From NCBI RefSeq assembly GCF_051900535.1, contig NZ_JBHZGI010000001.1, positions 62,001-126,000 of the forward strand: a DNA stretch of 64,000 bases, written 5' to 3'. Under the pieces are notes generated by a model, which searched no databases, had not been told where the DNA came from, and was given only the letters and a program-made list of their open reading frames with translations. Positions 24,969-34,492 of the stretch are shown one piece after another (the first letter of the stretch is position 1; every line of letters begins with the position of its first letter). Position numbers and translations under genes: made by a program. Origin of the DNA: Frateuria_A sp051900535 (lineage in GTDB: Bacteria > Pseudomonadota > Gammaproteobacteria > Xanthomonadales > Rhodanobacteraceae).

Positions 24969-26195
24969 TCAGAACAGGCTCTTGACGATCTGGATGCCGG
25001 CGGCGTATTCGCCGATCACCGTGCCTGCGCTTACCAGGATGAAGTTGAGCAGCGTGCGCGCCACGCGGTTCTTCCACCAGCCCTTCCAGTCGGCGATGTC
25101 GTCGCGCAACGTTTCGAAATCGGCCACGCGAGGACGGCGGATCCAGGCCTCGGCCATCGCGCTGATGCCGCCAGCCGGAATGCCGGGCCGGAATGGCTTG
25201 ATCGGCGCGGCGATGAAGGCCGCAAGGATGCTCAGCGGATGCCCGCCCGCCGCCAGTGCGCCCAGTGCGGCGCAGCCGCCGGTGAACAGCACCCAGTTGC
25301 GCAGTGCCAGCGCGCCGAGCGAGGGGTTGCGATGGAACGCATAGGCGATCGCCGCGAACACCAGCAGCACCAGGCCCAGCGCGAGCCATTTGGGCCAGCG
25401 CGCCTTGGGCGGTAGTTGCGCCAGCTCGACGATGCGTCCAGCTGGCGGCTCCCGCTGCTCGCGCAGGTAGCCACACAGGCCCTTGAGGTGGCCGGCACCG
25501 ATCACTACCAGCACGCGGCGCACGGCCGGCGCGCCCTGCGCCTGCTCGCGCAGGCGGGCGGCCATGTATTCGTCGCGTTCGCCGATCAGGCTGTTGTAGA
25601 GCGGGGCCGAGTTCTGCGCGAACTCGCCGAACGCGCTCTCCAGCAGGTCGCCCTCCTTGAGCTTTTCAATCTCCTTCTCGTCGACCTGCTCGCGCTCGAA
25701 CACGCTGGCGACCAGGCCGCCGGCCAGGCCGAAGCGCGCCCACGTGCCGACGCTGCGCCAGGCGCGCTTGAGCGTGGTGCCGACCTCGCGGTCGATCAGC
25801 CAGACCGGCAGGTTGGCGCGCTCGGCGCCGTCCATCGCCGCCTTCATCTCGGCACCAGGCTGGATGCCGTACTGCGCGGCCAGCCGTTGCTGGAAGGACG
25901 ACAGCACCAGGCTTGCCGCCACCATGCCGACCTTGCCCTGGCGGATCACCTGGAAAAGGTCCATTTGCTTGAACGCATCCGGGTTGCGCATGCCTTCGGC
26001 GCGGCTCGGGCACAGCTCGACCGCGATCGCGTCGAATGATTCGTTGGCCACCAGCGCCTCGACCGCCGCCACGCTGGCGCGGGAGACATGCGCCGTGCCC
26101 AGCACGACGTATTCCACGCCATCACGGGTGACGCGCTCCAGCGGCTGGTCGAGCAGGGCGTTGGGCAAGGCGACGTCGGAATCGGGAAGGGTCAT
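24969..26195 (-). CDS. TraB/PrgY-family membrane protein
   Basis: 408 residues. The N-terminal TraB domain has the conserved GTAHVS (about 33-38), AVELCPSR and VIGAGHLKG motifs. The C-terminal half has several transmembrane segments (WLALGLVLLVFAAIAYAF; LRNWVLFTGGCAALGALAAG; LSILAAFIAAPI; LNFILVSAGTVIGEYAAGI). In Enterococcus the PrgY relative reduces sex-pheromone activity; the TraB fold is related to metal-dependent peptidases (Tiki, GumN). Substrate in this organism is unknown. Separated from the aguB gene by a perfect inverted repeat. Confidence 0.85.
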   Translation of the reverse strand: MTLPDSDVALPNALLDQPLERVTRDGVEYVVLGTAHVSRASVAAVEALVANESFDAIAVELCPSRAEGMRNPDAFKQMDLFQVIRQGKVGMVAASLVLSSFQQRLAAQYGIQPGAEMKAAMDGAERANLPVWLIDREVGTTLKRAWRSVGTWARFGLAGGLVASVFEREQVDEKEIEKLKEGDLLESAFGEFAQNSAPLYNSLIGERDEYMAARLREQAQGAPAVRRVLVVIGAGHLKGLCGYLREQREPPAGRIVELAQLPPKARWPKWLALGLVLLVFAAIAYAFHRNPSLGALALRNWVLFTGGCAALGALAAGGHPLSILAAFIAAPIKPFRPGIPAGGISAMAEAWIRRPRVADFETLRDDIADWKGWWKNRVARTLLNFILVSAGTVIGEYAAGIQIVKSLF

Positions 26196-26215
26196 GCGGT
26201 GTCCGGGATGCGGGT

Positions 26216-26269
26216 GGTGGGCGCAAGCCCACCCTACAGGGGTGTTCGTAGGGTGGGCTTGCGCCCACC
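26216..26269. repeat. Perfect 22-bp inverted repeat between genes
   Basis: GGTGGGCGCAAGCCCACCCTAC at 26216-26237 is repeated in reverse complement at 26248-26269 with ten bases between. It sits between two genes on the same strand. The arm itself contains a smaller palindrome (GTGGGC...GCCCAC), a form widespread in Xanthomonadales intergenic regions. Confidence 0.85.
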
Positions 26270-26273
26270 GTTT

Positions 26274-27164
26274 TCAATCCCGATAGCGTTTGAGGAGATC
26301 GCCGTACGCATCGATGCGCCGGTCGCGCAGGAACGGCCAGATCCGCCGCACGTGCTCGCTGCGCTCCAGGTCGATGTCGACCAGCAGCAGCTCGCGCCCG
26401 TCGGTGCCCGCCTTGGCCAGGAACTCGCCCTGCGGCCCGGCCACGAAACTGGTGCCCCAGAACTGGATGCCCGCGCCCACGCCAGAGGGGTCGGGTTCGT
26501 AACCGGTGCGGTTGCAGGCGAGCAAAGGCAACCCGTTGGCGATCGCGTGGCCGCGTTGCACGGTGACCCAGGCCTCGCGCTGGCGATCCTTCTCGGCCTG
26601 TTCGTCGTTCGGATCCCAGCCGATCGCCGTCGGATAGAGCAGCATCTGCGCGCCGGCCAGCGCCATCATCCGCGCGGCCTCCGGATACCACTGGTCCCAG
26701 CACACCAATACGCCCAGGCGACCGACCGAAGTATCGATGGGCTCGAAGCCCATGTCGCCCGGCGTGAAGTAGAACTTCTCGTAGAACGCCGGATCGTCCG
26801 GGATGTGCATCTTGCGGTACTTGCCCGCGATCGCCGCGGACCGATCGAAGACCACGGCGGTGTTGTGATACAGGCCCGTAGCGCGCTTCTCAAAGATCGA
26901 GGCGACCACGACGAGCTTGAGTTCCTCCGCCAGCTTGCCGATGCGCTCGGTGCCGGGCCCAGGGATGGTTTCGGCCAGTTCGAACTCGTCCACACATTCG
27001 CGCTGGCAGAAGTACGGGCCGTTGTGCAGCTCCTGCAGCAGCACAAGTCGCGCGCCGGCCGCGGCGGCTTCGCGCAGGCCGGCCTCGATCGCGTCGAGGT
27101 TCGCGTCGCGGTTGCCGCGGTTGATTTCCTGCAGCAGTGCCACCTTGAGTGTCTTGCCGGTCAT
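26274..27164 (-). CDS. aguB: N-carbamoylputrescine amidase
   Basis: 296 residues. Hydrolyses N-carbamoylputrescine to putrescine, CO2 and ammonia; cytoplasmic nitrilase superfamily. The catalytic triad is Glu45 (LLQELHNGPYF), Lys118 (YRKMHIPDD) and Cys155 (LVCWDQWYPEAAR). HNGPYFCQ and WDQWYPE are typical of the AguB subfamily. It follows aguA (agmatine deiminase) on the same strand with an 87-base gap; together they make putrescine from agmatine. Confidence 0.93.
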   Translation of the reverse strand: MTGKTLKVALLQEINRGNRDANLDAIEAGLREAAAAGARLVLLQELHNGPYFCQRECVDEFELAETIPGPGTERIGKLAEELKLVVVASIFEKRATGLYHNTAVVFDRSAAIAGKYRKMHIPDDPAFYEKFYFTPGDMGFEPIDTSVGRLGVLVCWDQWYPEAARMMALAGAQMLLYPTAIGWDPNDEQAEKDRQREAWVTVQRGHAIANGLPLLACNRTGYEPDPSGVGAGIQFWGTSFVAGPQGEFLAKAGTDGRELLLVDIDLERSEHVRRIWPFLRDRRIDAYGDLLKRYRD

Positions 27165-27251
27165 GCCTGTCTCTTGCCCTGAGTCGAGACAGGCAGTTTA
27201 GCGGAGCAGGGTGTCGCGGTTGTCGCCAAAGTGTTGCCGGGCGGCGTGTGT

Positions 27252-28289
27252 TCAGCCCAGCAAGCCGGCCGGCAGCTGCATGGTGATGCAGTGCAGGCTG
27301 CCGTTCTGCCAGATCAGCGGACGGCACGGCACCTGCACGACCTCGCGACCGGGATAGGCGGCGCCGATGATGCGGGCGGCCTCGTCGTCGGACGCGTCGC
27401 CGTAGGCGGGCACCAGCACGGCGCCGTTGATGACCAGGTAGTTGGCGTAGGAGGCGGCCAGCCGGCGGCCCTCGTCCATGATGGGATGCGCCCAGGGTAG
27501 CGGCGAAAGGCGGTAGGGCTTGCCCTCGGGCGTGCGCAGCGAAGCGAGCTCGGCGGCCATTCGGCCCAGTTCCTGGTGATGCGGATCCGCCGGATCGTCG
27601 CAGGCCTGGAACACGATGCGCTGGCCCGGCGCAAAGCGGGCGAGGGTGTCGATGTGGGCGTCGGTGTCGTCGCCTTCGAGGTAGCCATGGTCCAGCCACA
27701 CCACGCGCGGGGCATGCAGGCTTTCGCGCAGGATCGCCTCCATCGCCTCGCGCGACTGCTCCGGATGGCGCTGGTGCAGGCAGCGCCAGGTGGTCAGCAC
27801 GGTGCTGCCGCCATCGCTCTCGATGCCACCACCTTCCAGCGCCCAATCCACGCGCTCGTGTGCGGCCGGGCCGAACACGCCGGCGGCGACCAGGCCGGCG
27901 ACCAGCGCGTCGTCCTGTTCGGCGCCGAACTTGCCGCCCCAGCCGGTGAAGCGGAAATCGGTGAGCTGGAAGCCCTGCGCGGAGACCAGCGTGATCGGTC
28001 CGGAGTCGCGCAACCAGGTGTCGTCGTAGGAAAGTTCGACGAAGCGCACGCGCTCCAGGTCAACGCCCGCGCCACGGAGTGCGCGTTCGGCGGTCGCGCG
28101 CACGCCCTCGTCGGCAACGATCACGACCAGCGGCTGGAAGCGGGTGACCGCAGCGGCCAGCGCGGTATAGGTGGTCTCCACCTCGGCCAGGCGCGCGGCC
28201 CAGTCGGTGCCTTCGTGCGGCCAGGCGATCAGCACCGCATCCTGCGGTTCCCATTCGGCTGGCAGGCGCAGGTTGGGAGAGGAGGTCAT
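27252..28289 (-). CDS. aguA: Agmatine deiminase
   Basis: 345 residues, cytoplasmic. Converts agmatine to N-carbamoylputrescine. Motifs include PAEWEPQDAVLIAWPHEGTDW at the N-terminus, TWLRDSGPI, LEGGGIESDG, VWLDHGYLEGDDTDAHID, and the catalytic Cys334 in GSLHCITMQ. First gene of the aguA-aguB pair, ATG at 28289. Arginine decarboxylase, which supplies agmatine, is not in the window. Confidence 0.93.
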   Translation of the reverse strand: MTSSPNLRLPAEWEPQDAVLIAWPHEGTDWAARLAEVETTYTALAAAVTRFQPLVVIVADEGVRATAERALRGAGVDLERVRFVELSYDDTWLRDSGPITLVSAQGFQLTDFRFTGWGGKFGAEQDDALVAGLVAAGVFGPAAHERVDWALEGGGIESDGGSTVLTTWRCLHQRHPEQSREAMEAILRESLHAPRVVWLDHGYLEGDDTDAHIDTLARFAPGQRIVFQACDDPADPHHQELGRMAAELASLRTPEGKPYRLSPLPWAHPIMDEGRRLAASYANYLVINGAVLVPAYGDASDDEAARIIGAAYPGREVVQVPCRPLIWQNGSLHCITMQLPAGLLG

Positions 28290-28361
28290 CGCGCGCTCGC
28301 TTGAAGTCGGAAAGCGGCGGAGTGTAGTCGAGCGGGCGACACCGGGCGATGAGGCCCAAAC

Positions 28362-28392
28362 AAAAACGGACCCTCGCCATCGCGGGGATCCG
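28362..28392 (-). terminator. Intrinsic terminator of the small secreted-protein gene
   Basis: On the minus strand CGGATCCCCGC pairs with GCGAGGGTCCG (ten of eleven positions, one G-T pair) and is followed by TTTTTG. It lies 20 bases past the stop of the gene at 28413. Confidence 0.7.
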
Positions 28393-28412
28393 TTGTCGTG
28401 TGCTGCAGGGGC

Positions 28413-28748
28413 TTACTGCGCAGACGCGGGATCGTGGTTGTTGCCGGCCGGTGTATTGAGCACCGAATGGATCACGTGATCGTGCTCGAAATACACGATG
28501 AAGGTCTTGTAGTCCCAGCGGTTGATTACCGGGTGCTTCTGGCTGTCGCCACCGCGCGGCTGAAGCTTGCGCTCTGGCGCGCCATAGCGCTTTTCCACCT
28601 GCGCCATGGTCATGCCGCGGGTGGGCAGGTTCATGCCCTGTTCCTGCTGCACGCGGTTGATCAGCAGGCTGTCGCCCGCCTGCGCGGCCGCCGGCGCGCC
28701 GAACGCGATCGCGGCGAGCATCGCCAGACCGCCAGTGAGCTTGACCAT
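28413..28748 (-). CDS. Small exported protein of unknown function, BamE/SmpA-like pattern
   Basis: 111 residues. The start at 28748 gives the signal peptide MVKLTGGLAMLAAIAFGAPAAAQA. The mature part has GMTMAQVEKRYGAPERK, then VINRWDYKTFIVYFEHDHVIHSVL. The pattern of a short helix with G(M/K)xxxxVxxxxGxP followed by strands is shared with SmpA/BamE-like domains. It has no lipobox, so it would be a soluble periplasmic protein. Monocistronic with its own terminator. Function unknown. Confidence 0.7.
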   Translation of the reverse strand: MVKLTGGLAMLAAIAFGAPAAAQAGDSLLINRVQQEQGMNLPTRGMTMAQVEKRYGAPERKLQPRGGDSQKHPVINRWDYKTFIVYFEHDHVIHSVLNTPAGNNHDPASAQ

Positions 28749-28893
28749 GATTCCCCTCGTTCGCAAAGGCCCTGTGCGGCGCCGTTGTAGCAGATGTGCG
28801 GCAACGGCGCCACGGCGACCGCTGGCGTCTGCGATGGGCTAGGCATTCCAAGGCCGGCTATCATGGCGGGTCGCCCGTGCACGTTTCCTACCG

Positions 28894-30947
<2,054 letters not shown>

Positions 30948-30951
<4 letters not shown>

Positions 30952-31883
30952 GCGTGGAGCTGTGGCTGCCCGCGCTCGCGCGCTTCGAGTCCGCGCATCC
31001 GGTGAGGCGCCTGTTGGTCCGTGCCGATCACCTCCAGGATGGCCCAAGGGGCTACCTGGCCGGGCTGACCAACTGGTTCGATGCCCCGCAACCGCTTCCC
31101 GCCGGTGCGCTCACCCGGCAGCTGGCGGCCGGCGATGCCGATGACGCCTTGTGGATGAGCGCCGATCCGGCTTGGGTGGAGCCGGACATGAACGGTGCGC
31201 GCCTGCTCGCCTGCGGGCAGATGCAATTGACCGCCGGCGAGGCCGCCGCGCTGGCCGAGCCCCTCGCGCCTGTGTTCGAAGAGCAGGGCATGCGGCTGGA
31301 ACTGACCTCGTCCGATCGCTGGCACTTGCGCCTGCCGCCGGGCACGGTCGTGCCGACGTTCCCGGCGCCCGAGCAGGCGCTGGGCGAAAACCTGCTGCAG
31401 CATCTGCCGCAGGGTGCGGATGGGCGCCGCTGGCGAATCCTGCAGAACGATATCCAGGTGCTGCTGCATCAGCATCCGCTGAACGCGCAGCGTCGCGCTG
31501 CCGGTCAACCACCGGTCAACAGCCTGTGGCTGTGGGGGGCGGGGAAGTTGCCCGCGACCGTGGCGACCTCGCTTCGCGGCGTGGTCAGCGACGATCCGCT
31601 GCTGCGGGCGCTGGCGGCGCGGGCCGGCATTGCGCATCGCCTGCGGACACCGGCCCGCGAAACCCATGCCACTTCCGCGGTGCCGACGCCGGCGGGCGAG
31701 TTCACCTCCCATTGGCTGATCGACCTGCAGGACTTGCCGGCCCAGCTCATCGCCACCCACTGGTGGTCCATGATCGACACGCTTGCCCGCCAGCGGCCCT
31801 TGCGCCTGACCTTCGCCAGTGGCGAGCGCTGGGAACTGCGTCCCTGGCATCGCTGGCGCTTCTGGCGCGGGATGCGCGCATGA
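30948..31883 (+). CDS. rpfE: RpfE-type protein (COG4255), phosphoglycerate-mutase-like
   Basis: 311 residues. The start ATG at 30948 overlaps the ABC-F stop, and its own stop overlaps recJ (ATGA at 31880). The sequence begins MSVELWLPALARFESAHP and contains GENLLQHLPQGADGRRWR, NSLWLWGAGKLP and SHWLIDLQDL. NSLWLWGGG-like motifs mark the family once called RpfE in the Xanthomonas rpf region, and placed by some databases with cofactor-independent phosphoglycerate mutases. Coupling to recJ matches the Xanthomonas order. Molecular function is not established, and a link to cell-cell signalling is not implied by this sequence. Confidence 0.8.
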
Positions 31884-33664
31884 GCGCACCGACGTTGCGC
31901 CGTCGGCTGGCTACGGGTGCGCCCGAGGGCTGGAGCGAAACGGTACACCCGGTGCTGCGCCAGGTTTACGCGGCCCGCGGCGTCCTGCATCCGGCGCAGG
32001 CCGAGCACCGCTTGCGCCACTTGCTGGCGCCGCAGGCGCTGGGCGGTCTCGATCGTGCGGTCGCGCTGCTGATCGAGGCGATCACCGGCGACTGGTCCAT
32101 CGTCATCGCCGGCGACTACGACTGCGACGGCGCCACCGGCACCGCCCTGGCCGTGCGCGGCCTGCGCCTGCTCGGCGCGCGGCACGTGGATTACGTGATT
32201 CCCAACCGGTTCGCGCACGGCTACGGCTTGAGTCCCGCGCTGGTCGCCTCGCTCGAGCCCGCGCCACAGCTGATCGTTACCGTCGACAACGGCGTGGCCA
32301 GCATCGCCGGCGTGGCCGCCGCCAGGGCGCGCGGCATCCGCGTGATCGTCACCGACCATCATCTGCCGGGCGATCAGTTGCCGGCCGCCGACGCGCTGGT
32401 CAATCCCAACGTGCTCGAAGTGCGCGCGTGCGGGCATGGCGAGCCCGCCTGCGAGTCATGCGCCGGCGATGCGCGAAGGAACCAGGCTTTCGCCAGTCGC
32501 GCGCTGGCTGGCGTCGGCGTGATGTTCTACCTGCTGCTGGCCGTGCGTGCGGAGTTGCGCGGGCGGGGGGCTTTCGCCGGGCGCGAGGAACCGGATCTGG
32601 CCAACCTGCTCGATCTGGTGGCGCTCGGCACGGTGGCCGACCTGGTGCCGCTGGATTTCAACAATCGCGTGCTGGTCGAGGCGGGCATCAATCGCATCCG
32701 CAGTGGTCGCGCATGCCCGGGCATCACCGCGCTGGTGGAGGCCGGCAAGCGCAGCCTGTCCGGCGTTTGCGCCAGCGACCTGGGCTACGCCGTCGGCCCG
32801 CGCCTGAACGCCGCGGGACGGCTGGAAGACATGCGCCTGGGCGTCGAATGCCTGCTCACGGACGATCCTGGACAGGCGCTCACGCTGGCCGAGCGGCTCA
32901 GTGCCATCAACCAGGAACGCCGCGAGCTGCAGGAGGCCATGGTCGCCGAAGCCGAGGCGATGATCGGCGCGCTCGGATTGGAAGGCCTGGGCGAGCGCAC
33001 CGGCGTGAGTCTGTACGAGCCCACCTGGCACGCGGGCGTGGTCGGACTGGTAGCGTCCAAGCTCAAGGAACGGTTGCACCGCCCGGTGATCGCCTTTGCG
33101 CCGGCCGACGAGGACCGACCCGACGAACTGCGTGGCTCCGCGCGCTCCATCGCCGGCTTCCACGTGCGGGACGCACTGGCCGCGATCGACGCACGCCTCC
33201 CTGGCCTGATCGAACGCTTCGGTGGCCACGCCATGGCGGCCGGACTGAGCCTGAAGGCTGCCGACTACGCGCGCTTTGCCGACGCGTTCGATGCGATCGC
33301 GCGCGAATGGCTGGACGAGGAACGCCTGCAGGCCGTTCTCTACACCGACGGCGAACTGCCGCCGGGTACCTTCACGCTCGACCTCGCGCGCCAGCTGCGT
33401 GACGGCGGACCGTGGGGGCAGGGCTTCCCGGAGCCGCTGTTCGACAACCTGTTCGAGTGCGCGCAGTGGCGCCTGATGGGCGAGCGGCACTGGCGGCTGA
33501 GCCTGCGCGATCCGCGCGATGGCGCCGTGCACGAAGCGGTGATGTTCAACGTGCGCGCCGCCGCGCCGCCGCCGCGGTTGCGTGCGGTGTACGAGCTGAC
33601 GATCAACGAATGGCAGGGCAGGGAGAGCGCGCGTCTGCTGGTGCGCCACGTCGAACCTGCCTGA
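31880..33664 (+). CDS. recJ: Single-stranded-DNA exonuclease RecJ
   Basis: 594 residues. 5'-3' ssDNA exonuclease in RecF recombination, mismatch and base-excision repair. DHH-phosphoesterase motifs: AGDYDCDG (79-84), VDNGV (135-139), TDHH (158-161), then GYAVGPRLNAAGRLEDM. The DHHA1 domain has FGGHAMAAGLSL (about 447-458), followed by the C-terminal OB region. Start 31880 overlaps the rpfE stop. Between VNPN and LAGVGVMFY the usual short loop is expanded by a stretch with Cys184-x-His186 and Cys191-x2-Cys194, a possible metal knuckle. Confidence 0.94.
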   Translation: MSAPTLRRRLATGAPEGWSETVHPVLRQVYAARGVLHPAQAEHRLRHLLAPQALGGLDRAVALLIEAITGDWSIVIAGDYDCDGATGTALAVRGLRLLGARHVDYVIPNRFAHGYGLSPALVASLEPAPQLIVTVDNGVASIAGVAAARARGIRVIVTDHHLPGDQLPAADALVNPNVLEVRACGHGEPACESCAGDARRNQAFASRALAGVGVMFYLLLAVRAELRGRGAFAGREEPDLANLLDLVALGTVADLVPLDFNNRVLVEAGINRIRSGRACPGITALVEAGKRSLSGVCASDLGYAVGPRLNAAGRLEDMRLGVECLLTDDPGQALTLAERLSAINQERRELQEAMVAEAEAMIGALGLEGLGERTGVSLYEPTWHAGVVGLVASKLKERLHRPVIAFAPADEDRPDELRGSARSIAGFHVRDALAAIDARLPGLIERFGGHAMAAGLSLKAADYARFADAFDAIAREWLDEERLQAVLYTDGELPPGTFTLDLARQLRDGGPWGQGFPEPLFDNLFECAQWRLMGERHWRLSLRDPRDGAVHEAVMFNVRAAAPPPRLRAVYELTINEWQGRESARLLVRHVEPA

Positions 33665-33678
33665 CCGGCCGGCTTTTT

Positions 33679-33748
33679 GTAGAGCCCGCGTGCGGGCGAT
33701 GGTTTCATCTGCGGTCCAAGCCAGGAACATCGCCCGCAAGCGGGCTAC
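33679..33748. repeat. Inverted repeat GTAG-AGCCCGC...GCGGGCTAC
   Basis: GTAGAGCCCGCGTGCGGGCGATG at 33679 is mirrored by CATCGCCCGCAAGCGGGCTAC ending at 33748. Each arm contains its own small palindrome. It lies between recJ and a small gene and has no T-run; a dispersed intergenic element. Confidence 0.75.
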
Positions 33749-33844
33749 TGCGGCGTTGCCGCCAAGCCGGGCTTTCACGCACCCAAGCTTGCATAGCCGC
33801 GCCCGCCGCGCTTGGATGGGGGTCCGACCACGCGGAGACACCCC

Positions 33845-34228
33845 ATGATCGAGCAGATGACCGACCTCCCCGCCGGCGCGCTGGGCTTCACCGCGCGCGG
33901 CAAGGTGACCGCGGCCGACTACGAGAACGTGTTCGTGCCGGACGTGGAGGCCGCCTTCGCGCTCAACCGCAAATTGCGCCTGCTCTACCACGTCGGTCCC
34001 GACTTCACCGGTTTCGAGCCAGGTGCCATGTGGGACGACACCAAGCTGGGCTTTCGCCACTGGAGCGGCTGGGAGCGCATCGCGCTGGTCACCGACGTCA
34101 ACTGGCTGCGGCTGGTCGCCCGCACCATGGGATTCACCGTTCCGGGCGAGTTCCGCCTGTACCGCAACGACCAGTTGATGGAGGCCAAGGCCTGGATCAG
34201 CGAATCGTTCCGCGAACACCACGCCTGA
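33845..34228 (+). CDS. SpoIIAA-like (STAS-fold) protein
   Basis: 127 residues, cytoplasmic. The sequence (ALGFTARGKVTAADYENVFVPDVEAAF... LRLLYHVGPDFTGFEPGAMWDDTKLGFRHW... WERIALVTDVNWLR) matches the SpoIIAA-like/SEC14-STAS family. The ATG at 33845 follows a weak GGAGACA. Members often sit in stress or membrane-associated contexts; the specific function is unknown. No operon partner: recJ is upstream across a repeat, and the asnB leader begins about 50 bases downstream. Confidence 0.75.
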   Translation: MIEQMTDLPAGALGFTARGKVTAADYENVFVPDVEAAFALNRKLRLLYHVGPDFTGFEPGAMWDDTKLGFRHWSGWERIALVTDVNWLRLVARTMGFTVPGEFRLYRNDQLMEAKAWISESFREHHA

Positions 34229-34280
34229 GCGGCAGACACACCCGCTTGCGCGCCTTTTGAAAAACTGCTCCACTCGCGCC

Positions 34281-34400
34281 ATGTCCATGCCGACCATCCG
34301 TTCCGTCATCGCCACCGCGCCCTGCGCGGCACGCGTGCGGCCGGCCCTGGACAACCGCTCGAACAATAATCGTCGCCTGCACCAGGGGGCCGGCGCGTAG
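34281..34400 (+). CDS. Candidate asnB leader peptide, Asn-rich
   Basis: A 39-codon reading frame from ATG at 34281 to TAG at 34400. Residues 24-30 read DNRSNNN, so four of seven codons are Asn (34353-34370, AAC/AAC/AAT/AAT). It is followed by a perfect terminator hairpin and then asnB, the classical order of an amino-acid attenuator. Against it: no clear ribosome-binding site precedes the ATG, and the other residues are unremarkable. Judged on sequence alone. Confidence 0.5.
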   Translation: MSMPTIRSVIATAPCAARVRPALDNRSNNNRRLHQGAGA

Positions 34401-34426
34401 CCGCTAGTTCGAGCAACAACTACGCG
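34357..34426 (+). promoter_or_regulatory. Alternative hairpins in the asnB leader
   Basis: GCTCGAAC (34357-34364), within the Asn codons, is exactly complementary to GTTCGAGC (34407-34414). CGCGTAG (34394-34400), which includes the leader stop, is exactly complementary to CTACGCG (34420-34426), whose last two bases are also the foot of the terminator. A ribosome stalled at Asn codons would block the first pairing and leave the second free. The two pairings cross each other, so they are mutually exclusive or form a pseudoknot. Confidence 0.5.
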
Positions 34427-34461
34427 ACGAAGGCCCGCCCCGTGCGGGCCTTCGTCGTTTT
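34425..34461 (+). terminator. Strong intrinsic terminator in front of asnB
   Basis: A perfect 14-bp stem (CGACGAAGGCCCGC with GCGGGCCTTCGTCG), five-base loop, then TTTT, ending 31 bases before the asnB ATG. In that position it must be regulated or leaky for asnB to be expressed from upstream, unless another promoter lies in the short remaining space. Confidence 0.85.
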
Positions 34462-34492
34462 CGGGTCATGGAAAACGCGAAGGAGACAAATC

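Noticed and set aside
32456..34366. 636-residue minus-strand open frame over recJ and the STAS-like gene
   Set aside because: It spans two real genes and an intergenic repeat, which no genuine gene would do; low-complexity translation.
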